From Sphingobacteriaceae bacterium (GTDB lineage: Bacteria > Bacteroidota > Bacteroidia > Sphingobacteriales > Sphingobacteriaceae): a stretch of DNA of 34,229 nucleotides. Location: assembly GCA_024645045.1 (NCBI GenBank), contig JAHEGO010000010.1, positions 1-34,229 on the forward strand. The letters are read 5' to 3'. Below are positions 33,866 through 34,229 of the stretch, in pieces (positions within the stretch are counted from its first letter, which is position 1; each line of letters starts with the position of its first letter). The position numbers and the translations under genes are program-made. The notes under the pieces are model-generated. The model saw only the letters and a list, made by a program, of their open reading frames with translations, did no database searches and was not told the origin of the DNA.

Positions 33866-34229
33866 AATTATCTGACGCGATTCCCGCGACGAAAAAATCT
33901 CGATTCATTCGGGCGATGTTGCTTATTGAAATTCCTTTTGGACATTCTGCTTCGCAAGCACCAGTATTGGTACAATTTCCAAATCCTTCTTCGTCCATTT
34001 TAGCTACCATGTTTTGTACACGCATGTATCGCTCAGGCTGACCTTGTGGCAATAAAGCCAATTGAGATACTTTTGCAGAAACAAATAACATCGCAGAAGC
34101 ATTTTTACATGCTGCCACACAAGCGCCACAACCTATACAAGCTGCAGCTGCAAATGACATGTCTGCTGCTTCTTTACCAATTGGTAGCGAGTTTGCATCC
34201 TGAGCATTTCCTGTATTAACAGAAACATA
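33864..34229 (-). CDS. sdhB: Succinate dehydrogenase/fumarate reductase iron-sulfur subunit, C-terminal part
   Basis: The frame is open to the right edge (121 residues seen) and the true start lies outside. It carries the C-terminal ferredoxin-like domain of Sdh[18 protein letters not shown] (4Fe-4S ligands) and a second set, [17 protein letters not shown], that completes the 4Fe-4S and 3Fe-4S clusters, plus the quinone-site-adjacent RMNRDF end. SdhB passes electrons from the flavoprotein SdhA to the membrane anchor, linking the citric acid cycle to quinone. The layout ([14 protein letters not shown]) fits the Bacteroidota/epsilon type rather than the mitochondrial type. It ends directly in a strong terminator, so it is the last gene of its operon. 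Confidence 0.93.
   Translation of the reverse strand, partial: YVSVNTGNAQDANSLPIGKEAADMSFAAAACIGCGACVAACKNASAMLFVSAKVSQLALLPQGQPERYMRVQNMVAKMDEEGFGNCTNTGACEAECPKGISISNIARMNRDFFVAGIASDN

Noticed and set aside
1..34229. tRNA, rRNA, CRISPR arrays, insertion sequences, prophage or replication origin
   Set aside because: None recognised on either strand. Almost all of the sequence is accounted for by core metabolic genes with short gaps.

Overview
The window reads as a stretch of a low-GC Bacteroidota chromosome, probably on the Chitinophagales/Sphingobacteriales side, although the exact order is a guess. The grounds are the gene families (two enlarged ExbD proteins with TonB, a DUF3127 protein, a short NuoG, DPP-type S9 and M1-type exported peptidases), the near absence of Shine-Dalgarno sequences, and promoter candidates of the Bacteroidota TTG / TAnnTTTG kind. 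It is mostly core metabolism. I see no phage, transposase, CRISPR array, tRNA or rRNA.

Layout. Positions 1-164 hold the start of a CNNM/CorC-type membrane protein that runs off the left edge, followed by a DedA-family membrane protein (195-836). From 14385 down to 866 (minus strand) lies a complete 14-subunit respiratory complex I cluster in canonical order, nuoA to nuoN. NuoC and NuoD are separate, NuoG is about 335 residues, and a class I SAM methyltransferase gene sits between nuoE and nuoF. A terminator-like hairpin lies between nuoA and nuoB. Upstream on the same strand (20165 down to 14421) is a Ton energy-transduction operon: exbB, exbD, exbD, tonB, a small membrane protein, a PstS-like lipoprotein and a periplasmic TPR protein. 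The two modules are 35 bases apart with no terminator between them, so one uses and the other builds the proton gradient from what may be a partly shared transcript.

Further right on the minus strand are a DUF3127 OB-fold protein with an SSB-like tail, ATP-dependent PEP carboxykinase, a SUI1/YciH protein, and a coupled pair encoding a diacylglycerol-kinase-type lipid kinase and an LTA-synthase-family enzyme. The strand switches at about 25.6 kb. There metK follows a promoter and a clear SAM-II-class riboswitch, then come an exported S9 peptidase, a 39-residue membrane protein on the opposite strand, a NUDIX hydrolase and an exported M1-type metallopeptidase. The right end (minus strand) holds a PIF1/RecD-like helicase with a C-terminal HTH and the 3' part of sdhB, which ends in a strong terminator.

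Most worth following up: the SAM-II riboswitch at the 5' end of the metK transcript with a possible alternative hairpin, the hairpin/promoter at the nuoA-nuoB junction, the methyltransferase embedded in the nuo operon, the lipid kinase/LTA-synthase coupling, and the SSB-tailed DUF3127 protein. I did not find a large undescribed system here.
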